NCBI GenBank assembly: GCA_020027475.1
Contig: JAHRAZ010000116.1
Coordinates: 1-36,862 of the forward strand
Reading direction: 5' to 3'
Length of the DNA: 36,862 nucleotides
Origin: Microthrixaceae bacterium
GTDB lineage: Bacteria; Actinomycetota; Acidimicrobiia; Acidimicrobiales; Microtrichaceae
How positions within the stretch are numbered: position 1 is the stretch's first letter; every line of letters starts with the position of its first letter. The position numbers and the translations under genes were made by a program. This document shows, in pieces, positions 14,392-23,384 of the stretch. The notes under the pieces were generated by a model that saw only the letters and a list, made by a program, of their open reading frames with translations, was not told the DNA's origin and did not search any database.

Positions 14392-15507
14392 CTAAGCCTG
14401 CTCCTGTGACCTCAACTCGGCGGATCGGCGCTCGAGAACCGCCAGCAACTCGTCGAAGCTCCTGGAGAAGGAGCCGACGCCTTCATCTTCGAGAACACGT
14501 GCCACATCGTCCATGTCCACGAGGCTTCCGATCGCCTCCCAAGTGGCGTCCAGCCCTGCCGGATCGAGATCTATCGAACGTGTAACGGTGCCATGGTTCT
14601 CGAAATCATTCAGGGTGGCGTCGGGCAGGGTATTGACGGTGTCGGGACCGATGAGAGTGTCCACGTACAGCGTGTCCGGGTAGGCAGGGTTCTTTGTTGA
14701 GGTGGAAGCCCACAGGGGGCGCTGGACACGCGCTCCCTTGGCAACGAGTGCTTCCCATCGGGGTCCCTGAAATGCTTCGGTGGCCAGTCGATAGGCCATC
14801 TGACCCTGGGCGACGGCGGCCTTGCCGCGCAGAGCGAGTGCCTCGGGAGTTCCGACTTCCTCGAGGCGACGGTCAACTTCGGTATCCACGCGGCTGATGA
14901 AGAAACTCGCCACGGAGGAGATTCGGGACAGATCGTCAGTACCAGCCTCGAGAGCGTCTTCGAGCCCCGACATGTAGGCCTCGATCACTCCCTTGTATCT
15001 CTTGAGGGAAAAGATCAGGGTGACGTTTATGTTGCGACCTTCGGAGAGCATCGTGCGGATGGCCGGCAGTCCTTCTGAAGTACCGGGAATTTTGACGTAG
15101 AGGTTGGGCTGACCGATCCGGTCCCACAGCGACCGGGCCATCGCCATGGTGGCCGCGGTATCACGGGCCAGAGATGGGGAGACCTCCACTGACACATACC
15201 CGTCGCCACAGTCGGACTCGTCATAGAGCGGACGCAGGATATCGAGGGCGGATTCGATGTCGGCAACGACAAGATCCCAGTAGGTATCCTCGGTGCTCAC
15301 GCCGGTCTCGACAAGGCGCCTCAATTGCTCGGTGTATTCCTCTCCACCATCGATGGCTTTCTGGAAGATCGAAGGATTGGAGGTGATGCCTCGCACTCCG
15401 CGCTCGACCCAGAGGGCGATTTCGCCGTTTTCCAGCCAGGATCGTTTGAGGTTGTCCAGCCATGGACTTTGGCCTTGTTCCGAATGAAGGTCTACCAGGA
15501 GTCCCAT
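14392..15507 (-). CDS. tal: Transaldolase
   Basis: Transaldolase moves a dihydroxyacetone unit between sugar phosphates in the non-oxidative pentose phosphate pathway. The Schiff-base Lys139 lies in NLYVKIPGT; other family blocks are GITSNPSIFQKAI near the N terminus, INVTLIFSLKRYKGVIEAYMSG and LWASTSTKNPAYPDTLYVDTL, both split from longer conserved stretches. The 371 residues match the long actinobacterial transaldolase type. ATG 15507 is preceded by TAACCT with a 6-nt gap, so the gene has its own leaderless promoter in addition to possible read-through from tkt 66 nt upstream. Confidence 0.96.
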   Translation of the reverse strand: MGLLVDLHSEQGQSPWLDNLKRSWLENGEIALWVERGVRGITSNPSIFQKAIDGGEEYTEQLRRLVETGVSTEDTYWDLVVADIESALDILRPLYDESDCGDGYVSVEVSPSLARDTAATMAMARSLWDRIGQPNLYVKIPGTSEGLPAIRTMLSEGRNINVTLIFSLKRYKGVIEAYMSGLEDALEAGTDDLSRISSVASFFISRVDTEVDRRLEEVGTPEALALRGKAAVAQGQMAYRLATEAFQGPRWEALVAKGARVQRPLWASTSTKNPAYPDTLYVDTLIGPDTVNTLPDATLNDFENHGTVTRSIDLDPAGLDATWEAIGSLVDMDDVARVLEDEGVGSFSRSFDELLAVLERRSAELRSQEQA

Positions 15508-15513
15508 GGGTGC

Positions 15514-15519
15514 AGGTTA
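15514..15519 (-). promoter_or_regulatory. Leaderless -10 box of tal
   Basis: TAACCT on the minus strand is followed after 6 nt by ATG 15507. The predicted -35 region falls between the first two units of the 22-bp tandem repeat at 15523-15588. Confidence 0.5.
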
Positions 15520-15522
15520 GGC

Positions 15523-15588
15523 GCGAGCGTCAATCACTTCGCCAGCGAGCGTCAGCCATCCGATCCGCAGACGTCAGCCGATCAGCCC
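15523..15588. repeat. Degenerate 22-bp tandem repeat, three units
   Basis: The core CGTCA recurs at 15528, 15550 and 15572, exactly 22 bp apart. GCGAGCGTCA is identical in the first two units (15523-15532 and 15545-15554), and CGTCAGCC is shared by the second and third. The third unit runs into the tkt stop codon. Two helical turns between sites at the tal promoter would suit a regulator, but drifted duplication is also possible. Confidence 0.55.
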
Positions 15589-17568
15589 GCGGGCCGCTTC
15601 TACCACGGCCGCCGGAGTGATTCCCAGCTTCTCGAGAACCAGTGATCCCGGCGCGGATGCACCGAACCGATCGATGCCCACACTCGCGCCCGCATATTTT
15701 TGCCAACCGGTCGTTACACCGGCTTCAACGGACACCACAGGGACTGTTGGTGGCAGAACGTTGTTTCGATAGTCCTCGCTTTGAGCATCGAACAACTCCC
15801 AGGATGGCAACGAGACAACGCGAGTACCCACACCGTCTGCCGAGAGGATCTTGGCGGCCTCGGCAGCGACTGCGACCTCAGTTCCGGTTCCCACCAGGAC
15901 CACTTCAGGTTCCGCAGCGCCGGAAAGAACATACCCGCCTCTGGCCACTCCCTCCATGGCGCGCTCCGGGGATCCTTGGAGGGTCGGAGTTGCCTGCCGC
16001 GAGAGGATCATCGCTACCGGGCCATTCTGCTCCACGATCATCGCCCAGGCGGCCGCGACCTCATTGCCGTCTGCCGGCCGGATCACCGTGAGTTCCGGAA
16101 TCAGCCGCAGCGACATCACTTGTTCGATGGGCTGGTGGGTCGGACCGTCTTCTCCGACTCCGACTGAATCATGGCTCCAGACGAAGACACACTTGGCTCC
16201 GCTGAGCGCGGCCAGGCGTACTGCCGGGCGCATGTAGTCGCTGAAAACGAGGAACGTGCCCGTTATCGGCAGTACGCCACCGTGAAGGGCAGCGCCCACA
16301 GCGGCCGATCCCATGGCGTTTTCACGTATGCCGTAGTGAACCTGACGTCCTGCTCGATCCTCAGGGGCAAGAGCTGTTGTGGCCTTGACCAGGGTGCCGG
16401 TGTTCCCGGTGAGGTCAGCCGATCCCGCCAGGACACCCGGAACGACCTGATCAATCACTTCGAGGACCAACTGATTGGCGGCGCGAGTGGCAGGGGACTC
16501 ACCGAGTTCGAACTTGGGCAGCTCCGCCTGCCAGTTGTGCTCATCAACCGGTCCACCGGCGCCCGAGTGCGGCATTGGCCTGCTCGAGAGCGACGCTTCC
16601 CACTCGGCCTCGCGACCTCCGAGGGCTGCCCTCGCCCGGGTTTCCCATTCGGATCGCAACCTCGCTCCCCGCGAACCCTCTTCGCGGTAGAAGCCCAGAA
16701 CATCATCCGGAACCCAGAATGGCTCATCCGGAATGCCCATCGCTTCTTTGGCCTCGGCGATTTCGGCGTCACCGAAGGCCAGACCGTGCGTGGATGGATT
16801 GTCGGTCAGCGAGGGTGATGGGTAGGCGATGTGGCTCCGAAGGATCACAAGCGTTGGCCGCTCGCGTTCGTCGCGCCCCGCATTCAGCGCGTTCTCCATC
16901 GCGTCGAGGTCCTCAGAGGCTTCACCCAGGTCGATGACCTGCCAGCCGTAGGCTTCGAAACGCTTGGCCGGATCATCGGTGAGGGCAAGTTCGGTGGGGC
17001 CGTCGATCGACACATGGTTGTCGTCGTAGGTGTAGACCAATCCGCCCAGACCGAGGTGGCCGGCAAGGGACGCGGCCTCATGGCTCAAACCTTCTTCCAG
17101 GTCGCCGTCGGAAACAATTGCGAAGATGTTGTGATCGCAAACCGCGGAACCGAATCGCTCCCGCAGCGATTGCTCGGCGATCGCCATGCCGACCCCGTTT
17201 GCGAATCCCTGACCGAGGGGACCGGTGGTCACCTCGACACCGGCGGTGTGACCGTACTCCGGATGCCCCGGTGTGGCTGAACCCCACTGGCGGAACTCCT
17301 GGAGGTCTCCGAGGGTCAATCCGTAGCCCGTCAGATACAACATTGCGTATTGCAGAATCGAAGCGTGCCCGCAGCTGAGGATGAATCGGTCCCGGTCCGG
17401 CCAAAGCGGCGCAGACGCGTCGTACCTCATGACGCGCGTGAACAACACATGGGCCAGCGGCGCCAAGGCCATCGCAGTTCCCTGGTGCCCCGAACGTGCT
17501 GCGTTGGGCCCGTCCATCGCCAACCCCCGAACCACACTTATCGCCTTGGCCTCCAACTCATCACTCAT
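15574..17568 (-). CDS. tkt: Transketolase
   Basis: Transketolase uses thiamine diphosphate to move two-carbon units between sugar phosphates. The cofactor motif is GDGDLEEGLSHEAASL with the later DDNHVSIDG; the pyrimidine-domain block GVGEDGPTHQPIEQ is also present. The 664-residue length is typical and covers the PP, Pyr and C-terminal domains. ATG 17568 has AGGTGA 6 nt upstream. The gene lies between a FIST-like gene (42 nt upstream) and tal (66 nt downstream) on the same strand. The pairing with tal is a classic pentose phosphate arrangement; zwf and opcA, which often follow in actinobacteria, are absent here and an hxlR-fbiC unit takes that place. Confidence 0.96.
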   Translation of the reverse strand: MSDELEAKAISVVRGLAMDGPNAARSGHQGTAMALAPLAHVLFTRVMRYDASAPLWPDRDRFILSCGHASILQYAMLYLTGYGLTLGDLQEFRQWGSATPGHPEYGHTAGVEVTTGPLGQGFANGVGMAIAEQSLRERFGSAVCDHNIFAIVSDGDLEEGLSHEAASLAGHLGLGGLVYTYDDNHVSIDGPTELALTDDPAKRFEAYGWQVIDLGEASEDLDAMENALNAGRDERERPTLVILRSHIAYPSPSLTDNPSTHGLAFGDAEIAEAKEAMGIPDEPFWVPDDVLGFYREEGSRGARLRSEWETRARAALGGREAEWEASLSSRPMPHSGAGGPVDEHNWQAELPKFELGESPATRAANQLVLEVIDQVVPGVLAGSADLTGNTGTLVKATTALAPEDRAGRQVHYGIRENAMGSAAVGAALHGGVLPITGTFLVFSDYMRPAVRLAALSGAKCVFVWSHDSVGVGEDGPTHQPIEQVMSLRLIPELTVIRPADGNEVAAAWAMIVEQNGPVAMILSRQATPTLQGSPERAMEGVARGGYVLSGAAEPEVVLVGTGTEVAVAAEAAKILSADGVGTRVVSLPSWELFDAQSEDYRNNVLPPTVPVVSVEAGVTTGWQKYAGASVGIDRFGASAPGSLVLEKLGITPAAVVEAARGLIG

Positions 17569-17609
17569 CTGACGTCACCTGCTGTGTTTGGGATTCCTGC
17601 ATCGTACAG

Positions 17610-18470
17610 TCAGCCCGGAGGCCGGAATAAATAGACGCTGCTGTGTCCTTCGCCGAGTCCCAGGGGGCATCCGGATACTCCCAGTGCTGGTCCCGTTCCG
17701 CCTGCTTGGCGGATTCCGCCCGCATCACCATCGAGCCCGCCAGAGAGCAAACTGGCTCGTCGGCCATCAAGAAACCCCAGCGCGGCCAGGGGGGACCGGG
17801 CCGGATGACCCACACGATTCGCAATGGTGTCGAACGGTGCAATGGCCACGACTGCTGGCGTGCCCTCAGGCACTGGTGGCGCACCGGCAGGCAAGTTTGA
17901 TCCGTTCTCCACCAGCACGCCTGCTCCTCCCTCTTCACACCGATTGCCGTTGAGGAAGGTCGATGGGTTCCTGATCCCCAGAATGGACCATCCGCCCGGC
18001 GAGCCTCCGACGGGATCAACCAGCGGGGAACCGTCGGTGTCCACAATGACGAACCCTGTTGTTGCCGCTGGTCGGCAGAAACCACTGGGCAGGTCCTCAA
18101 CGACATCCGCTATCGCGCTCGACAGTGGCTTGCCGGCGTCGGGCGGCACCGCAGCGCATTCCAGACCCGACAGTGCCATGGCTGCGATTCCGGATCCCGA
18201 ACTGAGTGGACGTCCCCCGACCAGTATTTGATCGGTTGCGAAGGCGATAGAGACCGCGGGGTCGACAAGGGAGTCGAATGCCGTGGCAATCTCGGTCATT
18301 GTTCCCTGGAACGACCGCGTGGCACAGACGACCAGCAGGGAGGCACCACGAAATCCGTGATCCAGAAGGCGCCCGGCGCACTCCCCGACGGACCGGGTCG
18401 CCACGGGGTGTTCCGAAAATGCCACATCTGCACGAACCTCATCGGGATCCAACACACCCGGGTTACTCAC
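17610..18470 (-). CDS. FIST-like domain protein
   Basis: A 286-residue protein whose first 130 residues resemble the layout of a FIST N domain: an opening segment with AFSEHPVATRSVGE, the hydrophobic strand ASLLVVCATRSFQGTM, and ILVGGRPLSSGSGIAAMALSG. FIST proteins are proposed ligand sensors, often for amino acids, but the function is poorly known. The usual FIST C domain is not clear; the remainder is Gly/Pro-rich, and the protein is shorter than typical FIST proteins. GTG 18470 overlaps the stop of the upstream gene (GTGA). Position before tkt suggests co-transcription, with no obvious functional link. The family call is tentative. Confidence 0.5.
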   Translation of the reverse strand: MSNPGVLDPDEVRADVAFSEHPVATRSVGECAGRLLDHGFRGASLLVVCATRSFQGTMTEIATAFDSLVDPAVSIAFATDQILVGGRPLSSGSGIAAMALSGLECAAVPPDAGKPLSSAIADVVEDLPSGFCRPAATTGFVIVDTDGSPLVDPVGGSPGGWSILGIRNPSTFLNGNRCEEGGAGVLVENGSNLPAGAPPVPEGTPAVVAIAPFDTIANRVGHPARSPLAALGFLDGRRASLLSGGLDGDAGGIRQAGGTGPALGVSGCPLGLGEGHSSVYLFRPPG

Positions 18471-18883
18471 TCGGCGCTGGATTCCGGATTCGGGCCGGCT
18501 GACACGAAGGGCAGAACCGTGAACGGCACCACGGTGGGATCACCTCGGTCCAGGCTGACGTGGGCTTCCACAGTGCCGTACTCATCGAAGTCGAGTTCAG
18601 CCTTGACCAAACGATATGCGAATTTTCCCGGCTCGATGCTCAACGGCTGAACGTTTCGGGCGACCTGCTCTTCTCCTCTCAGGAAGCGAACTTCCAGCAT
18701 GGCTTGTGGTTTGTCGACGGTCGCGCAACGGACGATCACGAACAGATGTGGTTCAATCCGAAACGGTGGTTCGCTCGGAGCGGCCTCACTGAACTTGATT
18801 CCGCCGATGTCCAGACGCGTGGAAGGGCCGTCGACCTCACGTATCTGGAGGTCTTGCGCGAATAGGGCCGAAACCACTTGCAT
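18467..18883 (-). CDS. Small beta-rich protein of unknown function
   Basis: A 138-residue soluble protein, predicted mostly beta. It reads like actinobacterial proteins of the DUF6941 kind: an N-terminal strand about its own output (VVSALFAQDLQIREVDG), a middle with EPHLFVIVRCA, and a C-terminal EPGKFAYRLVKAELDFDEYG with a last strand TVVPFTVLPF. This family match is from memory of layout and is weak. I chose ATG 18883; TAGAAC lies 7 nt upstream, an imperfect leaderless box. In-frame sequence further upstream is antisense to the acyl-CoA synthetase gene and is not credible. It overlaps the FIST-like gene by 4 nt and is divergent from the synthetase gene. Confidence 0.6.
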   Translation of the reverse strand: MQVVSALFAQDLQIREVDGPSTRLDIGGIKFSEAAPSEPPFRIEPHLFVIVRCATVDKPQAMLEVRFLRGEEQVARNVQPLSIEPGKFAYRLVKAELDFDEYGTVEAHVSLDRGDPTVVPFTVLPFVSAGPNPESSAE

Positions 18884-18976
18884 GACCCCGGTTCTACCGC
18901 ACGACAGCCCGCGCCGCCGCATGTCCGGGAGCGCCCCAGAAGCAAGGACCGACCCGGGGGCCGGCATCGAGCCTTC

Positions 18977-18982
18977 TACCAT
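18977..18982 (+). promoter_or_regulatory. Leaderless -10 box of the acyl-CoA synthetase gene
   Basis: TACCAT is followed after 6 nt by ATG 18989. This supports a start 111 nt downstream of the longest open reading frame. Confidence 0.5.
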
Positions 18983-18988
18983 GCGGCA

Positions 18989-21241
18989 ATGGCAATGCAC
19001 CACCAAACGCTCTCCGAGGCTGCGTCCAAAAACCTGCTGGCTCCCTACGGAGTGCCCTTCGCTCAGGAGATTCTGGCCACAGACCCTGATCTGGCCGCTG
19101 ATGCAGCGGCGAGTATCGGCTTTCCGGTGGTTGCGAAGTTGTGCGGCGACAACATCGCACACAAGACCGAGCGTGGTCTCGTCCGGCTGAATCTGCAGAA
19201 CGCTGAACAGGTCGCGACCGCTACCGGCCAGCTGCTCAGTGCGGCGCGTGAAGAGGACTCTGCTACGGGAGTGTTGGTCGCCCCGATGCTGCAGGGCAAT
19301 CGCGAGCTGATAGCGGGCGTCGCAACGGATCCGCAATTCGGGCCGACGATTCTGCTCGGTGTGGGGGGAATCCTCGCGGAGGCCATCGCTGATGTCACAG
19401 TGCGCCTCGCCCCGCTGGACATCCCCACGGCGCTGGAGATGATCGATGATCTGCAAACCCAGGAGTTGCTGGGCGAGTTCCGGGGGGAACCCGCGGTTGA
19501 CCGTCAGGCTCTGGCGGCGGTGCTCACGGCGTTGTCGGACGCGGTGGTGTCGCAACCGCACATTCACTCAGTCGATCTCAATCCCTTGATCATCAGTGAT
19601 GGAAGGCCGGTGGCAGTGGATGCCCTGGTTGAACTTCGCGACAACACTGTAACGAACCCTGACATGGAGGTGGGCACTGATTCCGGGTCAGGCAGAGCGA
19701 CTGGGACGCACGGACGTACCAACACCAGCGTTCCTGACACCGCAGGGTTGTCCGGATTCGATGCGTTGTTCGACCCGACGGGGGTTGTCGTGGCGGGAGC
19801 GTCGACTCATCCGGGCAAATTCGGCTTCGTGAGCCTTCACAACATCCTGAGTTGTGGATACACCGGAGGAGTGTTCGCGACCAACCGCGACGGTGCCGAG
19901 GTTCTCGGGGTCGAATGCCTGCAGGACCTGGACGAGCTTCCGAGGGGAGCGGCGGACCTGATATTCGTCTGCACTCCCAAGCAAGCCAATGCGGATCTGC
20001 TCAGGAATGCCGCCGACAAGGGAATCAGCGCGGCCTTCCTGACTTCGGCCGGATACGGCGAGGCAGGTGAGCAGGGACAAGCTGACGAAGCCGAACTCGT
20101 GGCGCTGTGTGAGGAACTGGGTATCCGACTGGTTGGCCCCAATGGTCAGGGAATCGTTTCCACTCCGTCATCGTTGTGCGCCCAGATCGTTGCGCCGTAT
20201 CCGCCCACTGGAACAATCGGAGTGGCCAGCCAATCCGGCAACTTCGTTTCAAGTTTCCTGAATTGGTCCTGCGCAACCGGCGTCGGGATCTCCCGCGCCG
20301 TTTCCGCGGGTAACGCCGCCGCGACCTCGGTTGGAGATTTCCTCGACTACTACTCCCACGATGCTGCGACCTCCGTCGGTCTGGCATATCTGGAAGGTAT
20401 ATCCGACGGGCGCCGGTTGGCCTCCACTCTGGAATCCGTGGCAGCCGAGATGCCGGTCGTGCTCATGAAGGGAGGTGCGACCTCCGGAGGAGCCCGTGCG
20501 GCGGCAAGCCACACTGGTTCCCTCGCAACCGACGACAGGACCTTCGACGGCGTGTGCAGGCAGATGGGCGTGAGCAGGGCTGCGTCAGTGGAAGAGGCGT
20601 TCGAAGCCGCAGCTACCTTTGCCACCCAACCGCTGCCCGCCGGCAACCGGGTGATGGTGATGACCACCGCCGGAGGTTGGGGAGTGGTCACCGCCGATGC
20701 GATCACCCGTAATCGAGATCTGCGATTGGCAACGCTGCCCGATGATCTGATGGCTGCAATCGACGAACACCTTCCGCCACGCTGGAGCCGCAACAATCCT
20801 GTGGATCTGGCCGGCGGTGAGACCCGCGACACGATCCCCACAGTGCTCGAGATCATCGCGAACCACGAGTCGGTGGACGCGATCATCTACCTCGGGCTGG
20901 GCATCCAGTCGAATCAGGCGCGGATGCTCCGCGAGGGTGGCTTTGCATCGAAGTCCCAGGACAGCCAGGAACACAGCGAGGACGCATGGGGGATCAACAG
21001 GATCATCGCTTATCACGAGCGTCAGGACACCCGATTCGCTCGAGCCGCCCATGACATCTCCTCCGCGACGGGAAAACCCATACTCACAGCCACAGAGCTC
21101 ACAGTGGCCTTCCCGGACAACGCCGGCCCGGCAACCGTGCGCGAAACGGGCCGACTCTGCTACTCGAGTGCGGACCGTGCTGTGGCCGCGCTCGGGCATC
21201 TCGCCCGCCGTTCGACATTTCTTCGGCGAGGCAAACAGTGA
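18989..21241 (+). CDS. NDP-forming acyl-CoA synthetase, ATP-grasp domain first
   Basis: This is an ADP-forming acetate/acyl-CoA ligase-type protein of 750 residues. Residues 1-210 are the ATP-grasp (beta) part: FPVVAKLCGDNIAHKTERGLVRL is split around the conserved HK, and HSVDLNPLII is the C-terminal metal strand. Residues about 245-700 are the CoA-binding and ligase (alpha) parts: FDPTGVVVAGASTHPGKFG, later GVASQSGNF, and AASHTGSLA with the phosphoryl-carrier His508. The order beta then alpha is the reverse of the common alpha-beta fusion. Members make acyl-CoA or run in reverse to make ATP; some are acetyltransferases by addition of a GNAT domain, which is absent here. The downstream carboxypeptidase gene overlaps by 4 nt. 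Confidence 0.88.
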   Translation: MAMHHQTLSEAASKNLLAPYGVPFAQEILATDPDLAADAAASIGFPVVAKLCGDNIAHKTERGLVRLNLQNAEQVATATGQLLSAAREEDSATGVLVAPMLQGNRELIAGVATDPQFGPTILLGVGGILAEAIADVTVRLAPLDIPTALEMIDDLQTQELLGEFRGEPAVDRQALAAVLTALSDAVVSQPHIHSVDLNPLIISDGRPVAVDALVELRDNTVTNPDMEVGTDSGSGRATGTHGRTNTSVPDTAGLSGFDALFDPTGVVVAGASTHPGKFGFVSLHNILSCGYTGGVFATNRDGAEVLGVECLQDLDELPRGAADLIFVCTPKQANADLLRNAADKGISAAFLTSAGYGEAGEQGQADEAELVALCEELGIRLVGPNGQGIVSTPSSLCAQIVAPYPPTGTIGVASQSGNFVSSFLNWSCATGVGISRAVSAGNAAATSVGDFLDYYSHDAATSVGLAYLEGISDGRRLASTLESVAAEMPVVLMKGGATSGGARAAASHTGSLATDDRTFDGVCRQMGVSRAASVEEAFEAAATFATQPLPAGNRVMVMTTAGGWGVVTADAITRNRDLRLATLPDDLMAAIDEHLPPRWSRNNPVDLAGGETRDTIPTVLEIIANHESVDAIIYLGLGIQSNQARMLREGGFASKSQDSQEHSEDAWGINRIIAYHERQDTRFARAAHDISSATGKPILTATELTVAFPDNAGPATVRETGRLCYSSADRAVAALGHLARRSTFLRRGKQ

Positions 21242-22668
21242 CCCGACTCTCGCGGGTCGCCGTGATCCTGGGAGCGCTGACAATGCTCTGCAGCCTCGCA
21301 GTTGTCGGCGTTGGATTCGTTGGAGGGATCGGAGAGGTCGCTCCGGCAGAACCATCAACTCCCTCGGGTGCGGCCGCCACCCCCGTGCTCTCGGCCCGGC
21401 GGATCCCCTCATGGACAACAGCACCCCTGGCCCGCCACGAAATGGCCGCCGCACTCGATCCCCTGATGGACCTGGCCCCGGTTGACAGTTGCCTCCAGGT
21501 AGGCGACGGAGTCAACGTCCTGTACTCGCGCAATGCCGAGGCGCAACTTGTTCCAGCTTCCAACCTGAAGCTCCTGACGGCCGCCGCTGCCCTCGACATT
21601 CTGGGCGGCGACACAACCCTCGACACCGTGTTCCTGGCAGATTCCGGGATCGTGGACGGCACGATCGACGGCAACCTCTACATGGTCGGTGGAGGAGATC
21701 CACTTCTGACGTCCGACGGGTACCAATCAATCCAACGCAGGTACACCCTGCCGGAAACCGATTTGGAGGTGATCGCAGATTCACTGGTCGAGCTGGGTCT
21801 GACCGAGGTGACGGGATCAGTGCTTGGCGACGCCACCCGTTATGACGCGGACCTGTATGTGGACTCCTGGCCTGACTACTACCTGACAGACGGAGAGGTC
21901 GGAAGTCTGTCAGCGCTGCTGGTCAACGACGGCTGGTTGGTGGACCCCACAACCGGGGCTGGTGGGAACGGGCCGGCCGATGACCCTGCGGCACACGCAG
22001 CATCCGTACTCACCCAGCTGCTTCAAGAACGAGGAGTGGCGGTGCAGGGGCCACCGGCGTCTGCCCCTGCCCCGGAAGGCTCGGCGGCCATCCACACCGC
22101 GCCGTCGCAACCCGTGGGCGCGTTGGCGAACGACGTGATGGTGTATTCGGACAACACCACTACTGAGCTGCTCGTAAAGGAGATCGGATTGAAGGTGAGC
22201 GGCGATCCCACAACCGATGCCGGGGTCCGCGCGATCGTGGAGTGGTCGAAGACCAGGGGTTACCCAATCGAAGAATCGGTACTGCTGGACGGTTCGGGCC
22301 TGTCGAATGGCAACCGCATCAGCTGTGCGCTGCTGGCATCACTCCTGCGAGATTCCGGGCCCTCCGGCACTCTGTCGAATACCCTCGCTGTTCCAGGTGA
22401 GCCCGGCACCCTGGTTGGCCGATTCACCGGCGAAGAGTGGACCGACAGGTTGCGGGCAAAGACGGGAAATCTGAACACCGTGAAGTCCCTCTCCGGATGG
22501 CTGTCCAGCAGGACCGGGACCGACCTTGACTTCGAGATGCTGTTCAACACGGGCGAGCGGCGCTCCGGCGTGAAAGACTCAGAGCTTCAGCAGGAGATTC
22601 TCCGGACTCTCCTCGACCACCCGATCACGCCATCGCTGATTGAGGCCGGCCCAATCACGGAGGGCTGA
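21238..22668 (+). CDS. dacB: D-alanyl-D-alanine carboxypeptidase/endopeptidase, PBP4 type
   Basis: A family S13 peptidase that trims or opens peptidoglycan cross-links outside the cytoplasmic membrane. The three penicillin-binding motifs are present: SNLK with Ser108 and Lys111, SDN at 304-306, and KTG at 408-410. An N-terminal hydrophobic segment (about residues 7-30) acts as a signal or anchor, followed by a Pro/Ala-rich linker. The length is 476 residues, typical. GTG 21238 overlaps the upstream stop (GTGA), and the stop overlaps the ATG of the LON-domain gene. Coupling to an acyl-CoA synthetase gene is unusual and may only reflect compact packing. Confidence 0.92.
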   Translation: MTRLSRVAVILGALTMLCSLAVVGVGFVGGIGEVAPAEPSTPSGAAATPVLSARRIPSWTTAPLARHEMAAALDPLMDLAPVDSCLQVGDGVNVLYSRNAEAQLVPASNLKLLTAAAALDILGGDTTLDTVFLADSGIVDGTIDGNLYMVGGGDPLLTSDGYQSIQRRYTLPETDLEVIADSLVELGLTEVTGSVLGDATRYDADLYVDSWPDYYLTDGEVGSLSALLVNDGWLVDPTTGAGGNGPADDPAAHAASVLTQLLQERGVAVQGPPASAPAPEGSAAIHTAPSQPVGALANDVMVYSDNTTTELLVKEIGLKVSGDPTTDAGVRAIVEWSKTRGYPIEESVLLDGSGLSNGNRISCALLASLLRDSGPSGTLSNTLAVPGEPGTLVGRFTGEEWTDRLRAKTGNLNTVKSLSGWLSSRTGTDLDFEMLFNTGERRSGVKDSELQQEILRTLLDHPITPSLIEAGPITEG

Positions 22669-23297
22669 TGAGTAGCTGCGACTCCAGGACAATGCCCATC
22701 TTCCCGCTCGGTACTCCGCTGCTGCCTTCCCAGCTGCTCCCTCTTCAGGTCTTCGAGCCCCGCTACGTGAACATGTTCGCCGAATCGAGTCTGGATCGTG
22801 GAGACGAGTTCGGCGTGGTTCTGATCGAACGTGGCAATGAGGTCGGCGGCGGGGAAGTTCGTACAAACATTGGGTGTACGGCTGCAGTACTTGAAATCCA
22901 CCGGGAAGAGGACGGAAAGGCCGCTCTGTTGTCGATGGGAGCGGAGCGTTTCAGGGTCGACCAGTGGTTACCCGATGATCCGTATCCGCTGGCAAGGATC
23001 ACGCTGCACCCGGATCCCGCCGCAGACCGCCTGACGATCGAGGATCTTGCCGCGGCAGGAGGGGAAGCCAAATCCACGGCATCACTAGCGTGTGAGTTGG
23101 GTGGTCCGCCACTGCCTCTTGATCTGGAATGGTCAGGCGATCCGGCCACGCGGCTCTGGCAACTGTGCTTGTTGGCGCCGCTGGGTGCCCTGGACAGGCA
23201 CCAGTTGTTGTGTTGCCCGGACCCAACCGCACGACTCTCGCTGTTGGTGGAACTATTGTCCACCCAGCGCGTTCTGCTTGAAGCGAGGCTTCAGTAG
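22668..23297 (+). CDS. LON substrate-binding domain protein
   Basis: A 209-residue stand-alone LON N-terminal (PUA-like) domain protein. It begins with the family pattern MPIFPLGTPLLPSQLLPLQVFEPRY (split), followed by FGVVLIERG and the strand IGCTAAVLEI. It lacks the AAA and protease parts of Lon. Such proteins are widespread in actinobacteria; their role is not established, though substrate recognition or adaptor function is proposed. ATG 22668 overlaps the stop of the dacB gene, so translation is coupled. Confidence 0.85.
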   Translation: MSSCDSRTMPIFPLGTPLLPSQLLPLQVFEPRYVNMFAESSLDRGDEFGVVLIERGNEVGGGEVRTNIGCTAAVLEIHREEDGKAALLSMGAERFRVDQWLPDDPYPLARITLHPDPAADRLTIEDLAAAGGEAKSTASLACELGGPPLPLDLEWSGDPATRLWQLCLLAPLGALDRHQLLCCPDPTARLSLLVELLSTQRVLLEARLQ

Positions 23298-23384
23298 TGG
23301 GATCCAAACCAATGTTCGCAGGCAGTGCTGCGCGCCGAGCAGACGTCCGCGTGCTACAAACATGTACGTCGACAGGAGCGAAAA

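Noticed and set aside
15523-15588. CRISPR-like array from regular 22-bp spacing
   Set aside because: Units are degenerate, only three, directly adjacent without spacers, and no cas genes are present.
18884-19567. Upstream extension of the small beta-rich protein into a 366-codon frame
   Set aside because: It runs antisense to the acyl-CoA synthetase gene; homology-like sequence begins only at 18883.
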